Source: Rhodoferax koreense (lineage in GTDB: Bacteria > Pseudomonadota > Gammaproteobacteria > Burkholderiales > Burkholderiaceae_C). Taken from it: a stretch of DNA of 64,000 nt. The position numbers were made by a program, and so were the translations under genes. This document shows positions 36,801 to 45,036 of the stretch, piece by piece (position 1 is the first letter of the stretch; each line of letters begins with the position of its first letter). The notes under the pieces are model-generated. The model had not been told where the DNA came from, ran no database searches, and saw only the letters and a list, made by a program, of their open reading frames with translations. The stretch covers positions 1 to 64,000 of the forward strand of contig NZ_CP019236.1 in NCBI RefSeq assembly GCF_001955695.1, read 5' to 3'.

Positions 36801-38407
36801 GCGCCGAGCGGCTGTACGGCTGGACCTCGGAGGAGGCGTTGGGCCAGGCGCTGGCGGACCGCACCCACATGGACCCGGGCGCGTTCGAGCAGGCGCATGC
36901 CGAGCTCATGGCCAGCGGCGAGTGGAGCGGCGAAATCACCCAGATGCGCAAGGACGGCAGCCTGCTGACGGTGGAGGCGCGCTGGACCCTGGTGCGCGAT
37001 GCGGCTGGCTCGCCGGTCTCGGTGCTGGCGATCAACACCGACATCACCGCCCGGAAAACGGCCGAGCGCGAGATCCAGAAGCTGGCGTTCTACGACCCGC
37101 TGACCCAGTTGCCGAACCGGCTCCTGTTGATGGACCGGCTGCAGCAAGCGCTCGCCGCCAGCGCACGCAGCGGTCGCGGCGGCGCGCTGCTGTTCATCGA
37201 CCTGGACAACTTCAAGACCTTGAACGACACACTCGGTCACGACCAGGGCGACCTGCTCCTGCAACAGGTGGCACTGCGCCTGACGTCCTGCGTGCGCGGG
37301 GCCGACTCGGTAGCCCGGCTCGGCGGCGACGAATTCGTGGTGATGCTCGAAGACCTGGGCCAGGGCGCGGCCGAGATCGCCACCCAGGCCAAGCTGGTCG
37401 GCGAAAAGGTGCTGGCCACGCTGGCCACGCCCTACCGGCTGGCCCACGGCGAACACCAGAGCACCGCCAGCATCGGCATCGCGCCCTTCAACAACCACCA
37501 CGACAGCATGGGCGAACTGCTGAAACAGGCCGATATCGCCATGTACCAGGCCAAGGCCGCGGGCCGCAACACGTTGCGCTTCTTCGACCCCGGGCTGCAG
37601 GCGGCGGTGACGGCGCGCGCCTCGCTCGAGGCCGATCTGCGCACCGCGCTGGCGCAGGACGAATTCACGCTGCACTACCAGCCGCAGTCCGACGGGCGGG
37701 GACACATCTCGGGCGTGGAAGCGCTGATCCGCTGGGCCCATCCGCAGCGCGGCCCGGTCTCGCCCGCGGCATTCATCCCGCTGGCCGAGGAGACCGGCAT
37801 CATCCTGCAGATCGGCCAGAAGGTGCTGCAGATCGCATGCACCCTGCTGGCCGACTGGGCGCGACGGCCCGAGACCGCGCACCTCACGATGGCCGTGAAC
37901 GTAAGCTCGCGCCAGTTCCGCCACCCCGATTTCGTGGGTCATGTGACCGACGTGCTGCGCAGCACCGGCGCCAATCCGCATCGCCTGAAGCTGGAACTCA
38001 CCGAAAGCCTGATGGTCGACGACATGGACGTCACCATCGAGAAGATGACGGAGTTGCAGCGCCAGGGCGTCGGTTTTTCGCTCGACGATTTCGGCACGGG
38101 CTATTCGTCGCTGTCCTACCTGAAACGGCTGCCGCTGGACCAACTCAAGATCGACCAGTCCTTCGTGCGCGACGTGCTCACCGATGCCAACGACTCGGCC
38201 ATCGCCCGCACCATCATTGCGCTCGGCCAGAGCCTGGGCCTGAACGTGATCGCCGAAGGCGTGGAAACCGAGGCGCAGCGCGATTTCCTGTCCAGCCACG
38301 GCTGCCATGCCTACCAGGGTTACCTCTACAGCCGGCCGCTGACGGAAGCCGCCCTGGCCGCATTCATCCGCGAAAGATCGCCCGTGATCGCAGGCCTCGA
38401 CGCCTGA
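33899..38407 (+). CDS. Large PAS-GAF-GGDEF-EAL cyclic-di-GMP protein (paralog A)
   Basis: A 1502-residue sensor/effector that makes and/or degrades cyclic di-GMP. Domains in order: PAS (about 45-165), PAS (173-300), GAF (315-455), PAS (467-590), GAF (610-760), a third GAF-like region (779-930), PAS (943-1060), GGDEF (1062-1225) with intact RLGGDEF near 1141, and EAL (about 1235-1495) with GVEALIRW near 1271-1278 and DDFGTGYSSL. Both catalytic motifs look active. No membrane span is obvious, so it appears cytosolic. The GTG at 33899 is the only suitable start. It is closely related to the gene at 40124-44167, which shares the block from PAS3 onward. A 10-bp hairpin follows the stop. Confidence 0.93.
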   Translation: MKDETSAPDAGNQREPSTLGILAKTDGHDLPRPASAGVRPAHAEALEVASQVARIGGWIVDLPWGQLTWSDEVAVIHELPPGTTPPLEEAFALYAPDDRAAIREAFGECAQRGTPFDLELQIVTARGARRWVRVMGRAVFAEGDAGGEARVRRVQGAFQDISDRKQIEEDLRLSEERFKYVSRATADAVWDWDLRTDAMWWNEGLNHLFGVAPEGTAPDSASWVSRLHPADRQRVLDSIHEVIDGGGRNWSAEYRFRRQDGSYAEVLDRGFVIHDAHGAAVRMVGGMSDLSEERLAEEEALLDAETRANIVKIQQEIAALDLDLQAVMTLTAERARMLTGATGGLIELLEGAYLVCRASSGKTARQIGVQLPLDDSLSGRALKSGDVLISHDVETDARVNRAASHHIGARSVIAAPLRSGAEMIGVLKVLSDVPQAFTERDVVNMQILVTSLGTIIQRHRIAEQLRQSESQYRLLFNNNPMPMWVYEAEHWRFLAVNQAAMDHYGYSEAEFLSMRLSDIWPPDDVAAFAQLSDAVLNNRPQYAVKRRHRKKNGEFIDVESSGNSIVFNGQSARLAMANDVTHRLRAERELASVSRAQRMLSACNESLIRATSEADLLQEICRITVDIGGYRMAWVGYAQDDAEKSVSIAAHWGKATDYLHDLPLSWSPDVRIGQGPVGRTIRSGEMVIVEDISKDDSFAPWVQRALASGFHGVVCLPLRTADGGANGPTDRTFGLFYLYAPRVLQIGADEVRLLEELANDLAFGIANLRAQEEQRRLQAAVLKVAVAVSAGTGSTFFEHLARNMAEALGAQVGAIAKLLPAEASAPPSLRVLSAVVNGAPRPPFDCPLSGTPCEDLTQGQWLLTDIPVGGLPTSSTLAGFPVRAHAGRRLDNSAGQPIGVIAVMFDAPLTRPDFVVSTLQIFAARAAAEIERQEADARILDQASLLDKAQDAIIVRGLNHRVLYWNKSAERLYGWTSEEALGQALADRTHMDPGAFEQAHAELMASGEWSGEITQMRKDGSLLTVEARWTLVRDAAGSPVSVLAINTDITARKTAEREIQKLAFYDPLTQLPNRLLLMDRLQQALAASARSGRGGALLFIDLDNFKTLNDTLGHDQGDLLLQQVALRLTSCVRGADSVARLGGDEFVVMLEDLGQGAAEIATQAKLVGEKVLATLATPYRLAHGEHQSTASIGIAPFNNHHDSMGELLKQADIAMYQAKAAGRNTLRFFDPGLQAAVTARASLEADLRTALAQDEFTLHYQPQSDGRGHISGVEALIRWAHPQRGPVSPAAFIPLAEETGIILQIGQKVLQIACTLLADWARRPETAHLTMAVNVSSRQFRHPDFVGHVTDVLRSTGANPHRLKLELTESLMVDDMDVTIEKMTELQRQGVGFSLDDFGTGYSSLSYLKRLPLDQLKIDQSFVRDVLTDANDSAIARTIIALGQSLGLNVIAEGVETEAQRDFLSSHGCHAYQGYLYSRPLTEAALAAFIRERSPVIAGLDA

Positions 38408-38415
38408 ATTGCCCT

Positions 38416-38442
38416 CTTGCCCCTTTGGACGGAAGGGGCAAG
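38416..38442 (+). terminator. Hairpin terminator after GGDEF/EAL paralog A
   Basis: CTTGCCCCTT (38416-38425) and AAGGGGCAAG (38433-38442) form a perfect 10-bp stem around a 7-base loop, eight bases after the stop. A T-rich segment (TTGTTTT) follows about ten bases later rather than directly, so it is a plausible but imperfect intrinsic terminator. Confidence 0.6.
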
Positions 38443-38467
38443 TCTCCGACGCTTGTTTTAGATCGAG

Positions 38468-38502
38468 TTTAGATATATCTTCTTAAAATCGACATATCTA
38501 AA
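38468..38502. promoter_or_regulatory. Perfect 9-bp inverted-repeat operator before the PadR/SIP pair
   Basis: TTTAGATAT (38468-38476) and ATATCTAAA (38494-38502) are exact inverted repeats with a 17-base spacer, ending 11 bases before the PadR start. A TTGTTT box (38453-38458) lies 17 bases before TATCTT (38476-38481), so a bound repressor would cover the -10 region. Placement and symmetry fit a PadR-family autoregulatory operator. Confidence 0.65.
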
Positions 38503-38513
38503 TAGGATCTGAA

Positions 38514-39083
38514 ATGCACGACTTCGATCATTTTTCGCGGGGCAGGCACCACGGCCATGCGCCGCATGGCGCGGGCCTGGGCGGCGCACCCGGCGACCGG
38601 GGCGGCCGCGGTGGCCGTGGGGGTGGCCGGGTCTTCGGACACGGTGGACTGCGCCTGGTGCTGCTGCAGCTCATCGCCGACAAACCCAGCCATGGGTACG
38701 AGCTGATCAAGGCCATCGAGGAAAGGCTCAACGGCGCCTACACCCCGAGTCCCGGCGTGGTCTATCCGACGCTCACCCTGCTCGAAGACTTGGGCTACGC
38801 CACCGTGGCCGACAGCGAAGGCGGGCGCAAGCTCTACAGCGCCACGGCGGCAGGCCTCGATTTCCTGGCTGCCAACCGCGAGGCGGCCGACGCCCTTTTG
38901 GCACGCATGAACGAAGCCGGCAGCCCGGGCAACGGCCGGCCGCCACAGGTGGTGCGGGCGCTCGAGAACTTCAAGCTCGCCGTGCGCATGCGCCTCGGGC
39001 GGGCGCCGCTGACCGAGGACCAGGCCAACGCTTTCGCCGCCGTGCTCGACACCGCGGCGCAGAACATCGAAAGGCTGCCGTGA
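38514..39083 (+). CDS. PadR-family regulator, YqjI-like with His-rich N-terminus
   Basis: A 189-residue regulator. Residues 1-25 are rich in His (MHDFDHFSRGRHHGHAPHG) and are followed by a Gly/Arg-rich linker, a make-up that matches E. coli YqjI, a PadR member whose N-terminal extension binds nickel or iron. The winged helix PadR domain spans about 42-125 (LVLLQLIADKPSHGYELIKA), and a helical dimer region ends the protein. It overlaps the next gene by four bases (GTGA). The partner is a siderophore-interacting ferric reductase, just as YqjI controls yqjH in E. coli. Metal-dependent derepression is therefore a strong inference. Confidence 0.88.
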   Translation: MHDFDHFSRGRHHGHAPHGAGLGGAPGDRGGRGGRGGGRVFGHGGLRLVLLQLIADKPSHGYELIKAIEERLNGAYTPSPGVVYPTLTLLEDLGYATVADSEGGRKLYSATAAGLDFLAANREAADALLARMNEAGSPGNGRPPQVVRALENFKLAVRMRLGRAPLTEDQANAFAAVLDTAAQNIERLP

Positions 39084-39931
39084 GCGCCGCCCGAGCACCC
39101 GAAGGTGCAGCAGCGAGCGCCCCTCCCGACCGTACGCCGCGGCGCGTGCGCCACGAACTCAGGTTCCGCTTGGTCGAGGTCGTGCGGGCCGAGCGCCTCA
39201 CGCCGGGCATGGTGCGCGTCACGCTCGGCGGCGCCGATCTCAAAGGCTTCGACAGCCCTGGTTTCGACGACCATGTGAAACTCTTCTTTCCCGACCCCGC
39301 GACCGGCGAGATCGCCATGCCACAGCTGGGCGCCAATGGCCCGGAGAAGGCGCTGGACGGCCCGCGTCCGACGATGCGCGACTACACGCCAAGGCACTTC
39401 GACATCCAGGCCCGGACGCTGACGATCGATTTTGCCGTGCACGATGCCGGACCGGCCACCACCTGGGCGTTGCAGGCCCGACCCGGCCAACGGCTCGGCG
39501 TTGGAGGTCCACGCGGCTCTTTCATCCTGCCCGTCGAGTTCGACTGGCACCTGCTGATCGGCGACGACACGGCGCTGCCGGCGATCGCGCGCCGCCTTGC
39601 ACAACTGCCCGCTGGCGCCCGCGCCGTGGTGTTGGCCGAAGTCGATTCACCCGAGGACGAACTCGCGCTGCACAGCGCCGCGGATGTCACGCTGCACTGG
39701 GTGCATCGCCGCGGTGCGGCACCCGGCCAAACCGAGCACCTGCTGGCCGCCCTGCGTGGCCTGACGCTGCCTGCCGGGGAATTCCATGCCTGGGTCGCCG
39801 CCGAAACCGGCGTGGCCAAGGCCTTGCGCAGCCACCTGGTCGGCGAGCGCGGCGCGGAGCCGAAATGGACCAAGGCTGCCGGCTATTGGCGCCATGGCAG
39901 CGCCGCGACCCACGACGCCATCGAAGGCTGA
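39080..39931 (+). CDS. Siderophore-interacting protein (ferric reductase, YqjH-like)
   Basis: A 283-residue flavoprotein of the SIP/ViuB family, which reduces ferric siderophores with NAD(P)H and FAD. Visible pieces are the FAD-binding MRDYTPRHFD, the nucleotide-binding side LLIGDDTALPAIARRLAQLP, and the C-terminal GYWRHG typical of the family. It starts at GTG overlapping the PadR stop, so translation is coupled. The pairing suggests that iron release is adjusted to metal stress, for example nickel excess. An upstream operator with a 9-bp inverted repeat would control both genes. Confidence 0.9.
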   Translation: MSAARAPEGAAASAPPDRTPRRVRHELRFRLVEVVRAERLTPGMVRVTLGGADLKGFDSPGFDDHVKLFFPDPATGEIAMPQLGANGPEKALDGPRPTMRDYTPRHFDIQARTLTIDFAVHDAGPATTWALQARPGQRLGVGGPRGSFILPVEFDWHLLIGDDTALPAIARRLAQLPAGARAVVLAEVDSPEDELALHSAADVTLHWVHRRGAAPGQTEHLLAALRGLTLPAGEFHAWVAAETGVAKALRSHLVGERGAEPKWTKAAGYWRHGSAATHDAIEG

Positions 39932-40003
39932 GTCCGTCGACGACCGAAGACCGGCCACATCGACAGAGGCCAAGCGCGGACGCCACAGTTTGGCGCCCTC
40001 GCC

Positions 40004-40038
40004 TTGACGCGGAAGGAGCGTACGTGTAACTATACGTA
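40004..40038 (+). promoter_or_regulatory. Candidate promoter and TACGT dyad before paralog B
   Basis: TTGACG (40004-40009) is 17 bases before TAACTA (40027-40032), a moderate sigma-70-like pair. Overlapping it, TACGT (40021-40025) and ACGTA (40034-40038) form a short dyad. About 85 bases separate this from the ATG of the second large GGDEF/EAL gene. Little else stands out in the 192-base gap. Confidence 0.35.
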
Positions 40039-40123
40039 GCCAAAGGCCTTCTGTAACGTTCCATGTCCACCCCTGTCTTAGCGACTGCGCCGATCTGGCG
40101 CGCCGTGCCCAGGCTCGCCCCCG

Positions 40124-43100
40124 ATGCATGACTGTGCTGTCCACGAGGCAGCCCGGCTCGACCCACTGGTGCGCATGGCCGCCACCCTTTGTGGTTGCCC
40201 CACCGCGGCGCTGCTGTTGGCCGATGAGGACGGGCCATGCCTGGTGGCGTGCTTCGGCTTGCCCAACGCGGCCGAGGGCCTTGCCATGCGCATACAAGAC
40301 AGGGTGGCGCTGACGCGCCAGCCGCTCCAGGAAACCTCGCCCGAGGACGGCTTCCTCGCGGGCTGGCCATTGCCCGACACCAACGGTGTTCTCGTCGTCA
40401 TGGGACCCGCCGGCACCTTGCTGGGTGCCACTCAGCAGCAGGCCTTGACCGAGTTGGCCGCCCATGTGGCCAGCCAACTGGCCTGGCACGAGGCGCAGGC
40501 GGTCCAGGCACGCAATGCGCAGACCGCGGCCACGCTCGATGCCGAAGCCTGGCGCCGTGTGCGCGACATCCAGCAGGAGCTGGCTCAGGTCCAGCTCGAT
40601 CCGGACGTCGGCCTCGAAACCGTCATGGGGCTGATCACCGAGCGGGTGCTGCTGCTCACGGGCGCCGACGGCAGCGCCATCGACCTGGCCGAAGACGGCG
40701 AGCTGGTCTGCCGCGCGGGTGCCGGCCTGGTCGCGGTGCACGTGGGCATGCGCTTCGCCATGGACACGAGCTTGGCCGGCCTGTCCCTGGGCCGCAACGA
40801 GACGGTCTACGCGCCCGACATCGAGGCCCATCCGCTGGCGAGCCCGCTCGCGGTCCGGCTCATGCCAGAAGTGCACAGCCTGCTGACGACGCCGCTGCGC
40901 GTCGGCAATGAGGCCATCGGCGTACTGCAGCTGCAGTCGAAAAAGGTGGACGCCTTCGGCCTGCGCGAACGCAGCAGCCTGGCGACGCTGGCCGAGTCGC
41001 TGGGCGGCATCATCCAGCGCTATCGCATGGGCCAGCAGCTGCGCGCCTCCGAACAGCAATACCGCATGCTGTTCGAGAACAATCCCTATCCGATGTGGGT
41101 GGCGGCACGCGACAGCCGCAAACTGCTCGCGGTGAACCGCGCGGCCATCGTGCACTACGGTTACACGGAGGCCGAATTCCTGCAGATGCACGTGCGCGAC
41201 CTCTGGATCGACGTCAGCGCCCAGGACCTGGAGGCCCGCTGGAACGACACGCCGAAAGAGGAAAAGGTGCTGGCCGTACCCTGGCGGCACCGGTTGAAGG
41301 ACGGCAGCATCATCGATGTGGAGATTTCCTCCGATGCCATCAGCTTCAACAACCAGGCCGCGCGGCTGGTGCTGGTGCACGACGTGACACAACGCCGCCG
41401 GGCCGAACGCGACCTGGCCCGCGTCAGCCGCGCGCAGCATCTGCTCAGCGCCTGCAACGAGGCCCTGGTGCGCGCCGCCTCGGAAGGCGCGCTGCTCACC
41501 GAGATCTGCAACATCGCGGTGCAGATCGGTGGCTACAGCATGGCCTGGGTGGGCTTTGCGCAGGACGATGCCGAGCGCTCCATCGTGGCCGTGGCGAACG
41601 CCGGCACGGGTGCCGATTCGATGAAAGGCGAGCCGCTGTCCTGGGACGCCGACACGCCGAGCGGACAGGGCCCCGCCGGGCGCACCATCCGCAGCGGCGA
41701 GGCGGTGATCGTCGAAGACGTGGCCCGCGACCCTTCTTTCGCCCCGTGGCTCGCGCAGATCCTGCAAAGCGGCTTCCGTGGCGCGGCCAGCCTGCCGTTG
41801 CGCGACGGCAGCCGCACCTTCGGCCTGTTCTACCTGTACGCACCCGAGGTGGTGAAGATCGGCAGCGACGAGGTGCGCCTGCTGCAGCAACTCGCCAACG
41901 ACCTGGCCTTCGGCATCCTGCACCTGCGCGCCCAGGAGAGCCAGCGCCGGCTGCATGCCGCGGTGATGAAGGTGGCCGCCGGCGTGTCGGCCAGCACCGG
42001 CACCGCGTTCTTCGAGCAGCTGGCGCGCAACATGGCCGAGGCGCTCGGCGCGCAAGCGGGCTTCATCGTGCGCCTGATGCCTCTGCCCGCAGTGGACTCG
42101 GCCGGCACCACGCCCGACGCCGCACCGCCGCGCATGGCGCACACCATGGCCGGGGTGCTGGAAGGCCGGGCGCTGCCGAACTTCGCGTTCGCCTTGGCCG
42201 GCACGCCGTGCGACAACCTGGCCGAGGTCGATACCTGCATGGTGTCGCCGAAGCTGTGCGGCATGTTCGCCGGCATTCCTTCGCTCGCGGGACTGACCGC
42301 GCGCACCTACGTGGGACGCCGGCTGGACAGCAGCAACGGAGAACCGGCGGGCCTGCTGTTCGTGCTGTTCAAGGAGCCGCTGCAGCATTCGGAGTTCATC
42401 TTTTCGACGATGCAGATCTTCGCCGCACGCGCCGCCGCGGAACTCGATCGGCAGGATTCGGACGCGCAGATCCGTCACCAGGCCTCGCTGCTCGACAAGG
42501 CGCAGGACGCGATCATCGTGCGCGGCATCGACCACCGCGTGCTGTACTGGAACCAGAGCGCCGCGCGCCTGTACGGCTGGACGGCCGAGGAGGTCGTGGG
42601 CCGCTCGCTGGTGAACCTGCTGTACGGCGACCCATCCCGCTTCGAGTTCGCCAACCAAGCGGTGATCGAACAAGGGGAATGGCATGGCGAGATCGCCCAG
42701 GTGCGCAAGGATGGCAGCGAGTTGATGGTGGAGGCGCGCTGGACGCTGGTGCGCGACGCCAACGACCAGCCCCATTCGATCTTCGCCATCAACACCGACA
42801 TCACCCAGCGCAAGGCCACCGAGGACGAAATCCACAAGCTGGCCTTCTTCGACGCACTGACGCAACTGCCCAATCGCCAGCTGTTGACCGACCGGCTGCG
42901 CCACGCCCTGTCCAGCTGCGCGCGCAACGGCCGTGGTGGCGCCCTGCTGTTCATCGACCTGGACAACTTCAAGACGCTCAACGACACCCTGGGCCACGAC
43001 CGCGGCGATCTGTTGCTGCAGCAGGTGGCGCGGCGCCTGGCCGCCTGCGTGCGGCAGATGGATACCGTGGCAAGGCTCGGCGGCGACGAATTCGTGGTGA

Positions 43101-44167
43101 TCCTCGAAGACCTCGGCGAGGACACGCAGGAGATCGGCGTGCGGGCCAAGGCCATCGGCGAAAAGATCCTGCAGACGCTGAGCGCGGCCTACCAGCTCGA
43201 GGGCAACGAACACCAGAGCACCTGCAGCATCGGCATCACGCGTTTCACCGGCCAGGTGGACAGCGTCGGCGAGTTGCTGAAGCAGGCCGACATCGCCATG
43301 TACCAGGCCAAGGCCGCGGGCCGCAACACGGTGCGCTTCTTCGACCCCGGCCTGCAGGCCGCGGTGACGGCGCGAGCCTCGCTGGAAGCCGACATGCGCC
43401 TTGCGCTGGCCCAGGACGAGTTCTTCCTGCACTACCAGCCGCAGATCGACGCCCAGGGCCTGTGCACCGGCGTAGAAGCATTGGTGCGCTGGCACCACCC
43501 GCTGCGCGGCACGGTGTCGCCGGCCGAGTTCATCCCGGTGGCCGAGGAGACCGGGCTGATCCTGGAGATCGGCCGCCAGGTGCTGCAGCAGGCCTGCGGG
43601 CTGCTGGCCTCCTGGGCGGGCGACGAACACACGGCACACCTGAGCCTGGCGGTGAACGTCAGTTCGCGCCAGTTCAAGCACGCGGACTTCGTGCAGCAGG
43701 TGTGCGACACGCTCGCCAGGAGCGGCGCCGACCCGTCCCGGCTCAAGCTCGAACTCACGGAAAGCCTGCTGGTCGACGACATGGAGCTGATCATCGACAA
43801 GATGATGGTGCTGCGCGCGCACGGCGTGAGTTTCTCGCTCGACGACTTCGGCACCGGCTATTCGTCGCTGGCCTATCTGCGCCGGCTCCCGCTGGACCAG
43901 CTGAAGATCGACCAGTCCTTCGTACGCGACGTGCTGACCGACCCGAACGATGCCGTGATCGCGCGCACCATCATCGGCCTGGGCCAGAGCCTCGGCCTGA
44001 ACGTGATCGCCGAAGGTGTGGAAAGCGCCGAGCAGCGCGACTTCCTGCTGGCCCACGGCTGTCTGGCCTACCAGGGGTATTTCTTCAGCCGGCCGCTGGC
44101 CCTGCCGCAGCTGGAACATTTCCTGCAGCAGGCCGCCACGCCGGTCTCGGCGCCGGCGCCGCTCTGA
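40124..44167 (+). CDS. Large GAF-PAS-GGDEF-EAL cyclic-di-GMP protein (paralog B)
   Basis: A 1347-residue relative of the protein at 33899-38407. Order: GAF (about 5-140), GAF (160-300), PAS (309-430), GAF (455-600), GAF-like (612-770), PAS (788-900), GGDEF (905-1065) with intact RLGGDEF near 984, and EAL (about 1080-1340) with GVEALVRW near 1115-1122. Its C-terminal two thirds align almost segment by segment with paralog A (for example SLLDKAQDAIIVRG), while the N-terminal sensors differ: A has two PAS domains where B has a short GAF. It should have diguanylate cyclase and phosphodiesterase potential. It abuts the convergent aldo/keto reductase gene with no gap. Confidence 0.93.
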   Translation: MHDCAVHEAARLDPLVRMAATLCGCPTAALLLADEDGPCLVACFGLPNAAEGLAMRIQDRVALTRQPLQETSPEDGFLAGWPLPDTNGVLVVMGPAGTLLGATQQQALTELAAHVASQLAWHEAQAVQARNAQTAATLDAEAWRRVRDIQQELAQVQLDPDVGLETVMGLITERVLLLTGADGSAIDLAEDGELVCRAGAGLVAVHVGMRFAMDTSLAGLSLGRNETVYAPDIEAHPLASPLAVRLMPEVHSLLTTPLRVGNEAIGVLQLQSKKVDAFGLRERSSLATLAESLGGIIQRYRMGQQLRASEQQYRMLFENNPYPMWVAARDSRKLLAVNRAAIVHYGYTEAEFLQMHVRDLWIDVSAQDLEARWNDTPKEEKVLAVPWRHRLKDGSIIDVEISSDAISFNNQAARLVLVHDVTQRRRAERDLARVSRAQHLLSACNEALVRAASEGALLTEICNIAVQIGGYSMAWVGFAQDDAERSIVAVANAGTGADSMKGEPLSWDADTPSGQGPAGRTIRSGEAVIVEDVARDPSFAPWLAQILQSGFRGAASLPLRDGSRTFGLFYLYAPEVVKIGSDEVRLLQQLANDLAFGILHLRAQESQRRLHAAVMKVAAGVSASTGTAFFEQLARNMAEALGAQAGFIVRLMPLPAVDSAGTTPDAAPPRMAHTMAGVLEGRALPNFAFALAGTPCDNLAEVDTCMVSPKLCGMFAGIPSLAGLTARTYVGRRLDSSNGEPAGLLFVLFKEPLQHSEFIFSTMQIFAARAAAELDRQDSDAQIRHQASLLDKAQDAIIVRGIDHRVLYWNQSAARLYGWTAEEVVGRSLVNLLYGDPSRFEFANQAVIEQGEWHGEIAQVRKDGSELMVEARWTLVRDANDQPHSIFAINTDITQRKATEDEIHKLAFFDALTQLPNRQLLTDRLRHALSSCARNGRGGALLFIDLDNFKTLNDTLGHDRGDLLLQQVARRLAACVRQMDTVARLGGDEFVVILEDLGEDTQEIGVRAKAIGEKILQTLSAAYQLEGNEHQSTCSIGITRFTGQVDSVGELLKQADIAMYQAKAAGRNTVRFFDPGLQAAVTARASLEADMRLALAQDEFFLHYQPQIDAQGLCTGVEALVRWHHPLRGTVSPAEFIPVAEETGLILEIGRQVLQQACGLLASWAGDEHTAHLSLAVNVSSRQFKHADFVQQVCDTLARSGADPSRLKLELTESLLVDDMELIIDKMMVLRAHGVSFSLDDFGTGYSSLAYLRRLPLDQLKIDQSFVRDVLTDPNDAVIARTIIGLGQSLGLNVIAEGVESAEQRDFLLAHGCLAYQGYFFSRPLALPQLEHFLQQAATPVSAPAPL

Positions 44168-45016
44168 TCAGGCCGCGTCCCACTCGGGGGCGAGGCCGTC
44201 GGGCCTCACGAAGCGTTGGTGGCGTGCGGTCAGCGCATGCACGGCCGCCATCTCGTCGGCGCTCAGTTCGAAGTCGAAGATGTCGAAGTTGGACAAGGCC
44301 CGCGCCGGCTGCACGGTCTTGGTCAGGGCCACCACGCTGGGCTGCTGCACCAGCCAGCGCAGCGTGACCTGCACCGCCGATTTGCCGTGGCGTTCGCCGA
44401 TGGCGCGCAGCAGGGGGTCATTCACCACCGTGCCGTCGGCCAGCCCGTAATAGGCGGTGACGGTCATGTTCGCGGCATGGGCGGCCTGCAGCAGCCGGTC
44501 CTGGTTCAGGTAGGGGTGGTACTCGACCTGGTTCGTCACCAGCGGGGCAGCGCTCAGGCGGGCCGCCTCGGCCATCTGCGTGGTGTTGAGGTTGCTCACG
44601 CCGATGTGGCGGGCCATGCCGGCGCGCTGCACGGCGTTCAAGGCCTGGATGGTCTCGTTGAACGGCACTTTCGGATTGGGCCAGTGCAGCAGCAACAGGT
44701 CGACGTGGTCGGTGCGCAGCTTCTGCAGGCTGGTCTCGACAGACTTCTGCAGGTCACCGGTGCGGTAGTGATCGACCCAGACCTTGGTGGTGAGGAAGAT
44801 CTCCTGGCGCGGCACGTTCGAGCCTTCGATGGCCTGGCCGACCTCGGCCTCGTTGCCGTAGATCTGCGCGGTGTCGACATGGCGGTAGCCGATGGCAAGC
44901 GCTTGCGGCAGGATGTCGAGCACGTCGGCACCGGGCATGCGGAAGGTGCCGAAGCCGAGCGAGGGGATGGTGGCCGGGCCGGCGCCCAGGCGTTTGGTAT
45001 GGAGGGTCATGGTCAT
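44168..45016 (-). CDS. Aldo/keto reductase (AKR5-like)
   Basis: A 282-residue NADPH-dependent carbonyl reductase. The catalytic tetrad is visible as DTAQIYGNE (Asp, Tyr), TTKVW (Lys) and LLLHWP (His), with the cofactor-binding end ALTKTVQPARALSNFDIF. This resembles 2,5-diketo-gluconate reductase-like or general aldehyde reductases; the substrate is unknown. Two ATG codons (45016 and 45010) are possible starts. It lies 20 bases after the MFS gene on the same strand, both controlled by the divergent LysR gene, which suggests a small detoxification operon. Confidence 0.9.
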   Translation of the reverse strand: MTMTLHTKRLGAGPATIPSLGFGTFRMPGADVLDILPQALAIGYRHVDTAQIYGNEAEVGQAIEGSNVPRQEIFLTTKVWVDHYRTGDLQKSVETSLQKLRTDHVDLLLLHWPNPKVPFNETIQALNAVQRAGMARHIGVSNLNTTQMAEAARLSAAPLVTNQVEYHPYLNQDRLLQAAHAANMTVTAYYGLADGTVVNDPLLRAIGERHGKSAVQVTLRWLVQQPSVVALTKTVQPARALSNFDIFDFELSADEMAAVHALTARHQRFVRPDGLAPEWDAA

Positions 45017-45036
45017 GGTCCGATGGGTTGGAGGAA

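Noticed and set aside
33881..38308. 1475-codon open frame antisense to the first GGDEF/EAL gene
   Set aside because: Low-complexity composition and complete overlap with a strongly supported gene; the mirror image of codon bias in GC-rich DNA.
39647..44119. 1490-codon open frame antisense to the second GGDEF/EAL gene
   Set aside because: Same pattern as the frame opposite the paralog; its existence in both is explained by the shared sequence of the paralogs, not by coding function.
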